DNA of 64,000 nt from Dama dama (GCF_033118175.1 NC_083699.1:48767001-48831000); one strand, 5' to 3'; positions 11,930-24,751 are shown, counted from the first letter of the stretch. Translations and numbers: made by a program. Notes: generated by a model not told the origin, from the letters alone.

Positions 11930-12568
11930 TTTTTTAATTAACTTATTTTTAATTGAAGGATAATTGATTCATAACATTGCCCTTGTTCCTGCCATACTTT
12001 AACATGAGTCAGTCGTAGGTACACATAATGTTCCCTCCCTCTTGAACCTCCCTCCCACCTCCCTCCCCACCCCACCCCTCGTTACAGAGTCCTGGTTTGA
12101 GCTCCCTGGGTCACACAGCAGATTCCCCTTGACTGACTGTTTTGCATATGGTAGTGTATATGTTTCCATGCTACTTTCTCCATTGGTCCCACCCTCTTCT
12201 TCCATTCTGTGTCCATGAGTCTCTTCTTTATGTCTGCATATCCACTGCTGCCCCGTGACTAGGTTCACCAGTACCATCTTTCTAGATTCCATGTATATGC
12301 ATTAATATACCATGTTTTTCTCTTTCTGACTTACTTCACTCTGTATAATAAGCTCCGGGTTCATCTGCCTCATTAGAACTGACTCAGATGCACCCCTTTT
12401 TATGGCTGAGTAATATTCCATTGTATATATGTACCACAACTTCTTTATCCATTCATCTGTTGATAGACATCTAGGTTGCATCCATGTCCTAGCTCTTGTA
12501 AATAGTGTTGCAGTGCACATTGGGGTACATGTGTCTTTTTCAATTTGGGTTTCCTCAAAGTATAGCAG
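11930..12568 (-). mobile_element. L1 3' end with ORF2 C-terminus
   Basis: The minus strand reads CTATMEYYSAIKR-like ORF2 tail sequence (STDEWIKKLWYIYTMEYYSA, then SEVSQKEK) followed by the 3' UTR that ends near 11930 in an A/T-rich tail. It is 5'-truncated. Confidence 0.88.
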
Positions 12569-12982
12569 GCTTATTTTTTACTGAGACAAATTACTTTTCT
12601 TTTGTGACTCTGCTTTTAATACCCATCTAGAATGAAATATTTTCGGGGCAATAAGAATCATTCTCTACAGATGTATCAGGTCTTTGAGAAGACCTCTAAT
12701 TAGGAATATAAAGAACAAAATAAAGAAACAGACTTGAAAGAAGCAGAAATCTCTTAGGAGAATAGAGGACCAGACCAGGAAGGTCCTCACCTTTATCTTC
12801 TAACCCTTCTCTTAAATTTTAATTTTTCCTGTCATGTTCTAAATTCTTCTGAATTTTCTTTTTCAAAAAACATTCTTGTTTCATGTGTATAATATCATCT
12901 CAATTCTCTGAAAGTATTTATTACTGTTTTTTTTGTACTGCCCTCTTTGGTTGATTTGTTGTTGTTATTGTTGTTGTTTTAG

Positions 12983-13481
12983 GTGGTGCTTCCTACATTT
13001 ATCCTAGAGAAGCGTTCCTTGTTGGAAATGTATGCAGACTTTATGTCTCATCCAGACCTATTTATAGCCATCACTAATGGAACTACAGCTGAGGACAGGA
13101 TGATTCGTTTTGTTGAGTACTACCTTACCTCATTTCACGAAGGCCGCAAGGGAGCCATTGCTAAGAAACCATACAATCCTATCATTGGAGAAACGTTTCA
13201 CTGTTCCTGGAGGATGCCCAAAAGCGAGGTAGCATCCAGTGTCATTAACAGCTCTTCTACCCAGGCCATCACAAATCATGCACCTCCATCAGAGGAGGCT
13301 TTGAACCAGATGGGTTCAGACTGTTACATGGTCAGATTTGTTGCCGAGCAGGTTTCCCATCATCCTCCAGTCTCAGGATTTTATGCAGAATGTGCAGAGA
13401 GGAAGATGTGTGTAAATGCACATGTCTGGACTAAGAGCAAATTCTTAGGCATGTCGATAGGCGTGACAATGGTTGGGGAAG
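12983..13481 (+). CDS. OSBPL11: OSBPL11 coding exon, ORD core with EQVSHHPP
   Basis: This is the largest exon: 499 nt, entering in phase 0 and leaving after one base of a Gly codon. It is preceded by a T-rich tract and AG at 12981-12982 and followed by GTAAGT at 13482. It encodes VVLPTFILEKRSLLEMYADF onward and carries two family landmarks. KKPYNPIIGETF (13163-13198) is the KPxNPxxGE-type motif, and EQVSHHPP (13346-13369) is the OSBP/ORP fingerprint. In the family, the two histidines and the lysine of these motifs contact the PI4P headgroup. ORP11 is reported to pair with ORP9 at ER-trans-Golgi contacts, where the complex exchanges phosphatidylserine against PI4P. The wording matches ORP11 better than its relatives ORP10 and ORP9, as far as I remember those proteins. 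Confidence 0.95.
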
Positions 13482-16260
13482 GTAAGTAGAAAAAATTATT
13501 ATCCAATTTTTCATATCAAACCATAACCTTAAATTGGGGGAAGCTAGATAAATATCAACTGTAAATTTGAACTGTATGTGTACTACTTTTTCCCCTAATT
13601 CCTAGTATGTTTCAGAATGTTGGTAGAGGGGAGAGGGTGAATCTATCAAACAAAAATTTTTTTGCAATTTTTTTCCTGATTTTAAATGTAAATTATTTTT
13701 ATTATAGAAAATTTAGTAAACTTAGAAAAGTGTCAAGGAGAAAATGTATGTCTAATCCCTCCATTCAGAGATAGATAAATTTAGCTAGTATTTTGTATTT
13801 TTTCTGTGTATGTATGTTCATACTTTCAGTTTTGTAAAATTAGGATTCTCTCTATGTAGTTGTGTCCTTTTTTGCAGTGAATATTTTCTCAAGTTTTTGA
13901 TAATGCTTTAAAACATAAAACATGTTTTTCTTATAAATAGCACTCAAGAAATATTTTCTAGGCAAATCTGTGTCTGTGTCTTTTATATATCATAGGAAAT
14001 ATTCATAAAATATTTTAAAATATACTGCCAACCTTTAAATCAACTCCAGCACAAATTATTATAACAATTAAATACAGTGTTTTTTGGCTAAGAATACAAA
14101 AAACAGATTAACAACAACAGACAAGTCTCCACAGAAATCTTTTCAGAGTTAATGAAAATATAGTGGCAGGAAAAAACTCTGCCATTTTAATGTCAGAGGA
14201 ACACTTGTGTGCATAAGAAAATTTGTTGTAAATATAAGCTGACACTGTAAGCATGGTGTAGTTAAGCCTGGGACCCTAATATTTTGAGATTGTGTTGTTT
14301 TAGCCCTGAAGAAAATATTTTATTCCCCTTACAGGCATTCCTCATCTTTAACACCTATTGTGCTATGAGTCAGTTTCCAAGTAATATTTCAAACTAATTA
14401 AATTTTTTATAACATAGTAAGATATTGTATTAGTTTAAAAAAAAAAAAAGAGTTGGCTCACTCCAGTTATAAGGTATATCACATTAACCTTAGGCTCTTC
14501 ACAAAGCAGTTTACTTGTTTTAGAGATGAAAAACCTGAAGTCTGCTAGTGATGGAATCATAGAAACTAAGGCATAGTCAGATTTAGACCCTCATTCTTTG
14601 ACACACTCTCCCCAAGGGCAGTTACTCTTACCAGTTCATGAGACAGAAAGTATCTGGTAGCTTCTCCCACTCTAAGAAAGGAAATACCTCAAGAAATGAG
14701 GAAAGCATTAATATCTTAACCACATGTTAAATGAGAAGGTGGTATGATATTTTTTTTATTATTATTTAAGTGCTGGTTATATATTCATAGATTTGCCTTT
14801 TTAAAATTAAATTACCTTTGGCACCCTCAACAGAAGGTAAATTATATCAGAGAATGGAACTTCTGACAGTTTATTTTGCTCCTGTTAGTAGCTCTGATTT
14901 TCTTTAAAGCAGGAGGAAAATGTGTTTAATTATTAGATAAATGAGATTTTAGAATTCTTTGAATTTCAGTTATCCTAGCTAGTCTTATTTTCCTGTTCAC
15001 TAATTACATATTTCTTGGACCTTAAATTCCATAATGAATGTTAACTCATGCTAACTATATTCCTAGAAATAAAAGATCCTGAATCCAGTTTGTAAGGCCA
15101 AATGTTTTTAGAAAAGAACATGATATCCTTTCCAGCTTAGAATTAATCCAGTTATTGTCAAATACTTGAATAACCAAGTATGTTATATGTATGTCTCTGA
15201 TAGCTCCCATTATATATAAATATATACAAAACCATGTTTCTTTTCCTATGGCTCAATTTATTATTGCCCTGTGCAAAAACTACTAAGAACAATACAAAAA
15301 GTAGTTGCTGTTGCTTTATGTAGACTGCTTTATAACTCAGTCTATTTGTGTGTCCTAAGATTTTGACTGTATAAAAATATAATTTTTGCCCTTTTTTGTG
15401 AACATTAAGAACACAGTACATGATGAGCATTTATTAAGAGAGAGATACCCTCAGAGTTCAAATTAGCAGTACATATCCAGTTTGGTGTTTATTTTGATTG
15501 TGAACTAGGTAATGAGCTTAGGTTAGTAATGTAATTAGCTCAAGTCTCCTCAGTGTCTCTTAATCATCTGTGATAGATTGATTATTCATTAATGTAATTC
15601 CCTTTTTTTCCCTGTAGCTCTCTTTCTTATATGTTTTTTTAAAGTCATCTTTTAATATACTATCATTTAATATAGAACAAGCCCCATTAGAATATTGTTT
15701 GAAAACTGCCATTTCTAACTCTTGTAGCTTTGCCTTAAATATTTCAGAATTTGGCAAGCAAAATTATTATGATGACATTAGTTTATATCATAAAATAACT
15801 TTTTTCTATCTTAATATGCATAGAATAGAATGAAGAACTCCCCCCATGTCGTTTGAGATTAAGGTCTATGTTATGTTAGATATTTAGTTATTCTAAAAGC
15901 TACTTTAAAAGTTATTAATACTAGCTAAAGATCAGGTCTTATGATGATACAGTCTAGCATGGACTTAAATTCTGACTTGAAGTTTTATTTTATTTTTAGG
16001 AGCATTAGAGGGAATTTTGTTCCTTGAACCCCAAAGGGATACTAAAGTCATAGTGAAAGTAACCTTGATTAACTGTTACCATGAATTGTTGTCAAATGTA
16101 ATTGTAAATGAAGCCAATTTCATGCAAAGCGAAAAGAAAATTAAGCAAAATTATGATGTTCTTTTACCAGGCAGAAAAAAATCCTAATACGGATTTTACA
16201 TAGCTATCTTTTTTTGTTGCTTTTTAAACGTATTATCCACCTTCATGTTTTCACATTCAG
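13482..16260 (+). other. OSBPL11: OSBPL11 intron, 2.8 kb, repeat-poor
   Basis: This is the only sizeable intron here without a young SINE, L1 or BovB. The segment about 13680-13940 resembles a common old mammalian interspersed repeat, whose family I cannot name. Nothing else is assignable; the DNA is AT-rich. Confidence 0.6.
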
Positions 16261-16447
16261 GTATCCTTAGTCTGCTGGAGCATGGAGAAGAGTATACGTT
16301 TTCTCTGCCTTGTGCATATGCCCGGTCAATTTTAACTGTTCCTTGGGTAGAACTGGGTGGCAAAGTCAATGTCAACTGTGCAAAAACTGGGTACTCTGCC
16401 AGCATCACTTTTCATACTAAGCCATTTTATGGTGGCAAACTGCACCG
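16261..16447 (+). CDS. OSBPL11: OSBPL11 coding exon, ORD beta-barrel segment
   Basis: The 187-nt exon starts by completing the split Gly codon and ends after two bases of an Arg codon. The acceptor is TTCACATTCAG at 16250-16260 and the donor is GTAAGA at 16448. It encodes ILSLLEHGEEYTFSLPCAYA followed by the RSILTVPWVELGGKV and CAKTGYSASITFHTKPFYGG segments. This is the part of the ORD that follows EQVSHHPP and forms strands of the lipid-holding barrel in related structures. No frameshift or stop is present. If the donor were skipped, translation would run about 40 residues into the intron before a stop; I see no reason to call that a real isoform. Confidence 0.94.
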
Positions 16448-17545
16448 GTAAGAATATTTTAGTGATATCTGGCTCTTCGGCTGTCAGTTTAATCTTGTAT
16501 TATAACTCATTCATTTTCTGCTTTGTTTTTTGTGAAATGGGGTTGGATTTCTATTCATGTTTTTTTTTTTTTTAATATATTTCATCTTTGAAGGAATTCT
16601 GAAAATTATGATCTGATTTTAAAAATAGTAACAGATCTATCTATTCTAATAAACTAGAACTCCTAACAAATGGTATGTTACTTCTGGTCCAATTTCTGTT
16701 TTTAAAGGGATTCAGACTTGGACTGAGACTTCAGTAGAGGTAATATTGCTACAAATTAGGAAGAAAATATATCTACTAATCTATAAAGAATAATTCAAGA
16801 AGCACAATGATGGAAGTCAATATCTTCAAGCACCAATACTGAATAATGGCTTTGTTCTGATTCCATTTAGGAATGGGCCAGTTATTATACTCCTTTAATG
16901 GCTTGTTGGTCTCTTTAGCACTCGTCCAGATCATCCAACTTCATGAAGACAAGTTTTCTAACAGGATCCTCAAAAGAATACTCTTTGTTTTAGCTTTTGA
17001 TGTCTATTCTGATTATTCTGAAGTACAGATAGTTTTCTTTTTCTACAGTTTGTATTGAACAATAATATATAAAAGTATGTAAGATGATTTTGGGCCATTT
17101 CAAATAGAACATTAGTGAATGCATGAATTTATGTTTGATAGATACCTAGGAGTGGAATTGTTGGGTTGTAAGGAATGAAAATTTGACTGTATTATTGCAA
17201 AAAATTTTCTTACATGGATATACCAGAATGCACTAGCTTCAGTCATGTGTAAATTTTCAGTGTGTATTAGCTGTTTTACTTCTTCACCAGACAGCTAGGA
17301 CTGAACAGTCTTAGAAGTGGAAAGATTTATTGATTCCCAGGCATTGAATGGGCCTTAAAAAATACAAATTTCAAAATACTGAAGCACAGAATTAAAAAGA
17401 AAAAAAAAAATCACTCAAACAGAACCACTGGAGATTATCAGAATAGTTGTCCTTTATCCTCAGAGAAGGTATTATTGTGGTTCACATTTTGTGGATGATT
17501 TCCTGCCTTTCCTGTATGTTTACTGGTGAGCTTTCCCGTTCATAA

Positions 17546-17737
17546 CTTCCCTGGTGGCTCAGCTAGTAAAGAATCCACCTGCAATGTGGGAGACCTGGGT
17601 TCGATCCCTGGGTCGGGAAGATCCCCTGGAGAAGGGGACGGCTACCCACTCCAGTATTCTGGCCTGGAGAACCCCGTGGTCTGTATAGTCCATGGGGTCG
17701 CAAAGAGTTGGACATGACTGAGTGACTTTCACTTTCA
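17546..17737 (+). mobile_element. Bov-tA SINE with 15-bp TSD
   Basis: A young-looking copy starting CTTCCCTGGTGGCTCAGCTA. The 15-bp repeat CTTTCCCGTTCATAA (17531-17545) recurs as CTTTCCCATTCATAA (17738-17752), one mismatch. Confidence 0.93.
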
Positions 17738-17764
17738 CTTTCCCATTCATAATTTTTTTTGTTT

Positions 17765-18915
17765 GTTTCTAGTTGTAGCCTTTTCTTTTCTGCCTAGAGA
17801 AGTTCCTTCAGCAATTATTGTAAAGCTGATTTGGTGGTGCTGAATACGCTTAGCCTTTGCTTTTCTGTAAAGCTCTGAACAAGAGCCTTGCTAGGGAGAG
17901 TTTTCTTGGCTGTAGGTTTTTCCTTCTCATCACTTTAATGTATTGTGCCTGCAGAGGTACAATATATCCTGGCTTGCAGAGTTTCTACTGGAAAAAATTT
18001 GCTGATAAACGTATTGAGATTCCCTTGAATGTTATTTGTTGCTTTTCTCTTGTTGCTTTTCATATTTTCTCTTTGTCTTTAATTTTTGTCAGTTTGATTA
18101 ATATGTATCTCAGTGTGTTCCTCCTTGGGTTTATCCTGTATGGGACTCTCTCTGCTTCCTGGACTTGGGTGGCTATTTCCTTTCCCATATTAGGGAAGTA
18201 TTCAACTGTAATCTCTTCAAGTATTTTCTCAGGCCTTTTCTCTCTCTTCTCCTTCTGTGTTGTGCTGTGTTTAGTCCCTGTCGTGTCCGACTCTTTGTGA
18301 CCCCACCAGGCTCCTCTGTCCCCAGGGATTCTCCAGGCAAGAATACTGGAGTGGATTGCCATGCCCTCCTCCAGGGAATCTTCCCAACCCAGGGATCGAA
18401 CCCAGGTCTCCTGTATTGCAGGCAGATTCTTTACTGTCTGAACCACCAGGGAAGCCCTGTTCTCTTCTGGGACCCTTCTCCTTCTGGGACCTCTATTATG
18501 TGAATGTTGGTGCATGTAATGTTGTCCAGAGGTCTCTTAAACTGCCTTCATTTCTTTTCATTATTTTATCTTTATTCTGTTCTGCAGCAGTGATTCCCAC
18601 TACTCTGTCTTCCAGCTCACTTATCTGTGCTTCTGCCTCATTTGTTCTGCTATTGAGTCCTTCTAGTGTATTTTTCATTTCAGTTACTGTGTTGTTCAAC
18701 TCTGTTAGTCCTTTATATCTTCCAGCTCTTTGTTAAACATTTCTTCTGTCTTCTTAGTCTGTGCCTCTCTTCTTTTTCTGAGGTCTTGGGTCATCTTTAC
18801 TGTCCTTACTCTGAATTCTTTTTTCAGTAGATTGCCTGTCTCCACTTCACTTAGGTATTCTTCTGGGGTTTTTTTGTTTGTGTTTCTTTGGATATATGGA
18901 GACTTTCTGATATGA
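17765..18915 (-). mobile_element. L1 ORF1 region fragment
   Basis: The minus strand reads the L1 ORF1 coiled coil (NTLEGLNSRTNEAEAQISEL, EDRVVGITAAEQNKDKIMKR) and, after an inserted SINE, the ORF1 C-terminal domain (FPNMGKEIATQVQEAERVPY, RINPRRNTLRYILIKLTKIK). The reading frames are broken. An older L1 than the 3' ends elsewhere. Confidence 0.85.
18257..18457 (-). mobile_element. Bov-tA SINE inside L1 ORF1
   Basis: It reads in reverse from GTGTCCGACTCTTTGTGACC to GAACCACCAGGGAAGCCC and interrupts the L1 ORF1 fragment. TTCTCCTTCTG occurs on both sides, consistent with a target duplication. Confidence 0.9.
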
Positions 18916-18920
18916 TAGTG

Positions 18921-19490
18921 ATTCTGACAAGGGTGAGGTAATATCTTATTGTTTTTTGATTTGCATTTCTCTAATGGTTAGCAGTATTGAGCATCTTTTC
19001 ATGTTCATATTAGCCATCTATATGCCATCTTTGGAAAACTGTCTATTTAGGTGTTTTGCCCATTTTTTGGTTGGGTTGTTTGGCTTTTTTTGATACTGAG
19101 TTGTATGAGGTGTTTGTGTATTTTGGATGTTAACCCCCCCTCCTTTTTTATTGGAGGCTAATTGCTATAAAGTGTTGTGGTGTCAACCCCTTATTGATCA
19201 AATCACTTTCAGATATTTTCTCACATTCCATAGTTTTTCTTTTCATTTTGTTGATGGTTTCATTTGTTGTGCAAAAGCTTTTAAATTTAATTAGTTCCCA
19301 TTCATTTATTTTTGCTTTTGTTTCTTGTACTAATCCAAGAAAATATTGCTACAAGTTATGTTAAAAAGTGTTTCTCCTATGTTCTTCTCTAGAAGTTTTA
19401 TGGCTTTAGGTCTTTAAGTCATTTTGAGTTTATTTTTGTATATAATGTGAGAGAAATATAGTAAGTGTGAGTTTCTTTCTTCTTACAGAT
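18921..19490 (-). mobile_element. Old L1 3' region (ORF2 end)
   Basis: Reverse-strand L1 landmarks are TTGATTTGCATTTCTCTAAT, GAGCATCTTTTCATG and TTGTTGTGCAAAAGCTTTT. A later short L1 tail is inserted at 19138-19184. Confidence 0.75.
19138..19184 (-). mobile_element. Very short (47 bp) L1 3' insertion
   Basis: TCCTTTTTTATTGGAGGCTA plus ATTGCTATAAAGTGTTGTGG is the reversed last ~40 bp of ruminant L1. AACCCC flanks it (19132-19137 and 19185-19190) inside an older L1 whose sequence resumes at TTATTGATCA. Confidence 0.65.
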
Positions 19491-19639
19491 ACAGTTTTGT
19501 CCACCCTGTCAGATTATAGCTTTTCCCAATGATGTTTTGATCTGCTACAGGTTAACTTCTATATGAGCCCTCGGACTTGATATTTTTGGAGCTTTGTACA
19601 ATTGATACTCCCTTTTTCCTCTAGGATAACCTTTCAGAA

Positions 19640-20560
19640 GTTTAAAAACAGCTGTTGTGCACTCTTTTCATGTTTAATAAATTGAGAGTTACACCTACAC
19701 ATTGACTGTATGCATAGAATTCCTCCAGGGAGAGATATTTAATATTATAAGGTTTTTAATAGATAGTTATTGAAAACTTTCTTTTATTCATATTATTCGA
19801 ACTGTTGTTCTTCAGTGAATTCTCACGTTTTACAAGTGTTGCTCAATGAATAAAGAATTTCCCACATTCATTTAATTGAACTTGTATCTGCTCTATGAAT
19901 TCTCTGGTACTCAAGAGTCTCCTGTTCAAGACTTCTTCCCATTCATTATGTATGCAGGATTACTCCCCAATATGGGTTGTCTTCTGTACATTGAGGCCAG
20001 AGCTCCAGCTAAAGGGTCTCCTGCATTGATTTCAAAAATAGCATTTCCTCCTAAGAGTTCTTTGATGTCAGTTAAGGTAGAGCTTTGGCTAAACTCTACA
20101 TTTACTGGCCATTTACTACAATTACTACATTTGTAGGGTCCTTCTCCAGTGTAAATTATCTTGTATTACCTGAGTCAAGTAGTGATGAAAGACTTTCCCA
20201 CACAGATCGCATTCATACAGGGTTTTGTTATGGACTCTTTTGTGTGGTTTAAGGAGTGAATGATTATAGAGAGTTGCTTCATAGCATTTGTATTCATATA
20301 ATTTTCCTCTTTTTCGTTTTCTCTTGTGCCATTTAACATATGAATGACTAATAAAGGTTTTTCTCCAGGGTGAGTTCTCCCATGTCTACAATGAGTAGAT
20401 AATGACTGTGGACTTCTTTTGAAATCATTATTATTTATCATAAGGCTTCTCTGCTCTGTGAACTCGAACACTCAGCAATACCCACTCTTCCTGATGAAGC
20501 CCATAATCATGTCCTTTGACTTCCTGTATCTGCATTTTTAAAAATTCAGCTGTTGTCTGT
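19640..20560 (-). pseudogene. Decayed C2H2 zinc-finger pseudogene, antisense in intron
   Basis: On the minus strand several zinc-finger pieces appear in different frames: HKRVHNKTLYECDLCGKVFH (near 20180-20250), RTHPGEKP (near 20370), YTGEGPYKCSNCSKW (near 20110-20150) and NECGKFFIH (near 19850). These match the TGEKPYxCxxCGKxF linker-finger pattern of the large C2H2 family. Stops and frameshifts separate them and no exon borders are seen, so a retrocopy that has since decayed is likely. The fingers are too worn to name the parent. The extent is approximate and no poly-A tail was identified. Confidence 0.65.
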
Positions 20561-21310
20561 CTCACTCAGTATTCCCTGCTAGGAGCAGGCAGTAAACACG
20601 CAAAGCAGAGATGTGCTGACAAACCTGACGCCCACCAATGGCTGAATCTCCAAGGGCAGCTCCAGAGAGCAAATCTACGGGATTGAGATTCAGGTTGGCA
20701 AGTGGGAGGAAAGGTGGCCAATTTTATAGTTCCTTTTTTCTCTGTATGTAGTTTTCATAGCCCTTCTACACAAAAAATAGTTTCATTTATTTAACTACTT
20801 TGTAGCCACAATTTTGTTGATACAGAATCTATTTTAAAAGTTAGAGGGACTTTAAAAGATAGGGCACATTCAAGCTTCCTTTTATGATTTAAAATTCCTA
20901 TCATATTATCTTTAGTGATTTTTTTTTTTTTTAGTGATATTTTTGTTGACAAATTCAATATTTATTCTGAAGGCAGTGGGAGCCAATGAAACTTTCAAAC
21001 ATTTAATGATACATTTTGTTTATTTTACTTATTTTTATCTTTTCTTTTGTAATCATTTCAAACCCACAAAAGACTTATAAAAATTCTCATGTCCCCTTTG
21101 CCTACATTTCCAGTTGGTAACATTTTGTTACAACAGCCTTATCAAAATCTCTCTATATTTATACACACATACTTTATTGTCATTGTTGTTTTATTATTAT
21201 TATTATTCCTGAAACATTTGAGAGTGAAAAACATCATGACACTTTACCCCATGTATTTTAGCCAGAGTTTCCCAAGAACCGGAAAATGCTCTTACATAAT
21301 CACTCTGCCA

Positions 21311-21444
21311 TGATATTCTCCAGGCAAGAATACTGGACTGGGTAGCCATTCCCTTCTCCAGGGGATCTTCACAACCCAGGGATTGAACCTGGGTGTCCTG
21401 CATCGCAGGCAGATTCTTTACTGTCTAACCACCAGGGAAACCAA
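21311..21444 (-). mobile_element. Bov-tA SINE 5' part
   Basis: It reads in reverse from TTCTCCAGGCAAGAATACTG to TCTAACCACCAGGGAAACC; the 3' third is missing. Confidence 0.85.
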
Positions 21445-23034
21445 CATAACTATGAATGTTGTCAAATTCAGGAAATGTAAACTGATACAATACCATTATC
21501 TAATGTATAATCTGTATTAAATTTTTTTTAATTGGCCTGATAATTAGCGATGTATTCTCTCCTGACCCAGGATCATGCATTACATTTTCTTGTTATGTCC
21601 CTTTAGTCTCACTTAATTGGCAATATTTTTTAGCCTTTCTTTGTCACTTATGACATTGACATTTTTGAACAATACAGGCCAGTTTTATTAAAATGCCTTT
21701 CTTTAATTTGGGTTTGTTTTTTATTTTAGGTTCAGGTTATACATTTTTTGTTAAGAATCCAATATGAGCAATGTTGTATCTGGAAGTGATATGCTTCCCA
21801 TCAATAAAGATCAATTTGGTGGCAGATAAAGATTAGATTAGGGGTGTGTGAGGGGACATTAGAAGTTGGGAGACCAGTTAGGCATTCAGAATGGACAGAC
21901 TTTAGGGAGTAACTGACTGGTACAGGGGAAGCCAGTATATCTAAGATAACTTTGGATGATGACCTAGTTATCTATCGCTTGTAATAAACCTCTCTAAAAT
22001 TTAGTGCTTAAACAGCTATTTATTATTATCTTTACAGTTCTGTGGGTTGGCTGTGCTCAGTTAGGTGATTCTCACATGGCATCTTTCATGTGGTTGTAGT
22101 TGGGTCTTGATTGTGACCTACAGGCTTGAACCAGCTGAGTATCGAAAGCAGCTCAGTCACATGGGAAGCAGGAGAGCTGGCTGTTGACCAGGGCCTCAGC
22201 TGGGGCTGTAATTCAGGGGGACTGCATGTGGCCTTTCCACATTACTAGAGCTTCTCTTATCTTGACATCTGGATTCCTAAGAGGGACGGAGTATCCAAAA
22301 CCAAGAATTTCAAAAGCCTTACTGGCTTTTGATACCTGGTGTTCATACTTTGACTTTTTAAAGATTTCTAATAATTTTAGGTAAATATCCTTGGTTTGCT
22401 AATGATCAGTCATTTATTTGCCATCTTATTTCTTTTTATTTTTTACTTAAGTTGGCTTCTCTTCTCCTTTCATACCTTTTAATGGTTCCACAAGGCCATA
22501 AGCATTGGGTCTTTTTGTTACCTAGAAGTATACTTTTGGTTGACTCTAGAGTTTCCTCATTTTTTTCCACTGTGATTTCCCTTAAAACCAATGATTTCAC
22601 TTAATTTCTCATTTAAAAGATTAATATTAAAAACAGGTTTCTCTATTTTGATATCTTTTCTTCTTTGATTTTACAGAATATTTTAACTTAGGCTCTCTTT
22701 TGTATTAGCCATGCTTCCCTCCTCAGACATAGCCTAGTTTTTTACTGCTCTCTGCAATCAAGCAGACACATTATCTGCTGTCTGCATTTGGTATAAATAT
22801 ATTGTCTTCCACTTGCCTTTCCTTACTCCCTCATTTTCCACAGCTATCTCTGATGAAGCCAAGCAGGCCTAGTTAACTGTTCCTCATGCCCTTTTCCATA
22901 TCCTGATCCTATTTTCCATTTTTAAATATATGTAGTGGTATAATGTCATTAAGATTGTGTCAGCTAACTGCTCAGTGGCACACTGAAGATACAGAAAAGA
23001 TAAAAAACTCTTGCCTTCAAGAAGCTTTTGTTTT

Positions 23035-24455
23035 TCAGTTGCTAAGTTGTATCTGACTCTTTGTGGCCCCATGAACTGTAGCACACCAGGCTTTCCTGTC
23101 CTTCTCTGTCTCCCAGGGTTTCCTCAAACTTGTGTCCATTGAGTTGGTGATGCCATCTAACTATCTCATCCTCTGTTGACCCTTCTCCTCTTGCCCTCAG
23201 TCTTTCCCAGCACCAAGGTCTTTTCCAACAAGTTGGCTTTTCACATCAGGTGGCCAAAGTATTGGAACAGCTTCAGCATCAGTCCTTCCAGTGAATACTC
23301 AGGGTTGGTTTCTGTTTGCTGTCCAAGGGATTCTAAAGAGTCTTCTCCAGCCTCACAGTTTGAAAGCATCATTTCTTCAGTACTCAGTCTTCTTTATGGT
23401 CCAACTCTCACGTCCATACATGACTACAGAAAAACCATAGCTTTGACTACACTTCCACAGTCCATATATGGACCTTTGTCGTCAAAGTGAGGTCTCTGCT
23501 TTTTAATACACTGTCTAGGTTATCATAGCTTTTCTTCCAAGGAGTGAGCATCTTTTAATTTCATGGCTGCAGTCACAGTCCACAGTGATTTTGGAGCCCA
23601 AGAAAATAAAATCTGTCACTGTTTCCACTTTTCCCCATCTGTTTGCCATGAAGTTTTGGGAACATATGCCATGATCTTAGCTATTTAAATGTTGAGTTTT
23701 AAGCCAATTTTTTCATTTCATTCTTTCACCCTCATCAAGAGGCTCTTTAGTTCCTCTTTGCTTTCTACCATTAGAGTGGTATCACCTGCATATCTAAGGT
23801 TGTTGATATTTCTCCCAGCCATCTTGATTCCAGCTTGTGAGTCATCCAGCCTGGGATTTCACATGATGTACTCTGCATATAAGTTACATAAGCAAGGTGA
23901 CAGTATACGACCTTGACATTCTCCTTTCTCAATTTGGAACCAGTCTATTGTTCCATGTCCAGTTCTAACTGTTGCTTCTTGTCCTGCATACAAGTTTCTC
24001 AGGAGACAGGTAAGGTGGTCTGGTATTTGAATCTCTTTCAGAATTTTCCACAGTTTGTTGTGATCCATGCTGTCAGAGGCTTTAGTGTAGTCAAATGAAG
24101 CAGATGGTTTTTTTTTTAATTCCCTTGCTTTTTCTATGATCTAAAGGATGTTGGCAATTTAATCTCTGGTCCTGCTGCCTTTTCTAAATCCAACTTGTAC
24201 ATCTGCAAGTTCTCTGTTTACATATTGTTGAAGCCTACCTTGAGGAATTTTGAGCATTATCTTGCTGGCATGTGAAATGAGCGCAGTTGTATTGTAGTTT
24301 GAACATTCTTTGGCATTGCCCTTCTTTGGGATTGGAATGAAAACCGACTGTTTCCAGTCCTGTGGCCCGCAAATTTGGAAAACTCACAGTGGCACTCAAT
24401 ATGTCAAGAAGCTTAGACATTCTGGTATTAGAATTCAGGACCCTATCTTTGGAAA
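23035..24455 (-). mobile_element. BovB LINE, RT to 3' end
   Basis: A 1.4-kb antisense copy. On the minus strand 24068-23859 reads NKLWKILKEIQIPDHLTCLL and FNLYAEYIM-like RT sequence; the C-terminal region follows to the reversed tail at 23035. Many frameshifts and stops. Confidence 0.9.
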
Positions 24456-24751
24456 GCATTTGTAAGGCTTTTAGGAAAAACTTATGTATAACAGACAGTT
24501 AAAAATAAAGTCTGTTATTGTAGTAAGTATGGTGATGGGAAAGGATGAGTATTCTCATGTAGTGGCATTGAATAACATGATAGGACAATGTGTCCTGTAG
24601 TTGTTCTGCATAAAATATAATTATCTTTCATTTGGTGTTTCTTATATACGTATCAATAAAACCCAAAGCTGAAGTTTTGACTTTCAGTCTTTAAATAAAA
24701 GCTTCCTGTATGAAGCCAAGTTAATATATCCAGTGATTTTCTAGTATTCTA

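Larger units (their letters stand above)
5990..12982 (+). other. OSBPL11: OSBPL11 intron between exons at 5849 and 12983
   Basis: Intron of 6993 nt. It holds a nest of DNA transposons, Bov-A SINEs, two antisense L1 3' ends and a BovB tail, listed separately. In 7760-8845 and 11480-11930 I can assign nothing. The stretch 9545-10245 has the look of old L1-like mammalian repeat (phrases near 10015-10060 resemble ancient L1 3' sequence), but I cannot name it. The last 60 nt before the exon are a T/TTG-rich tract serving as the polypyrimidine tract. Confidence 0.7.
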
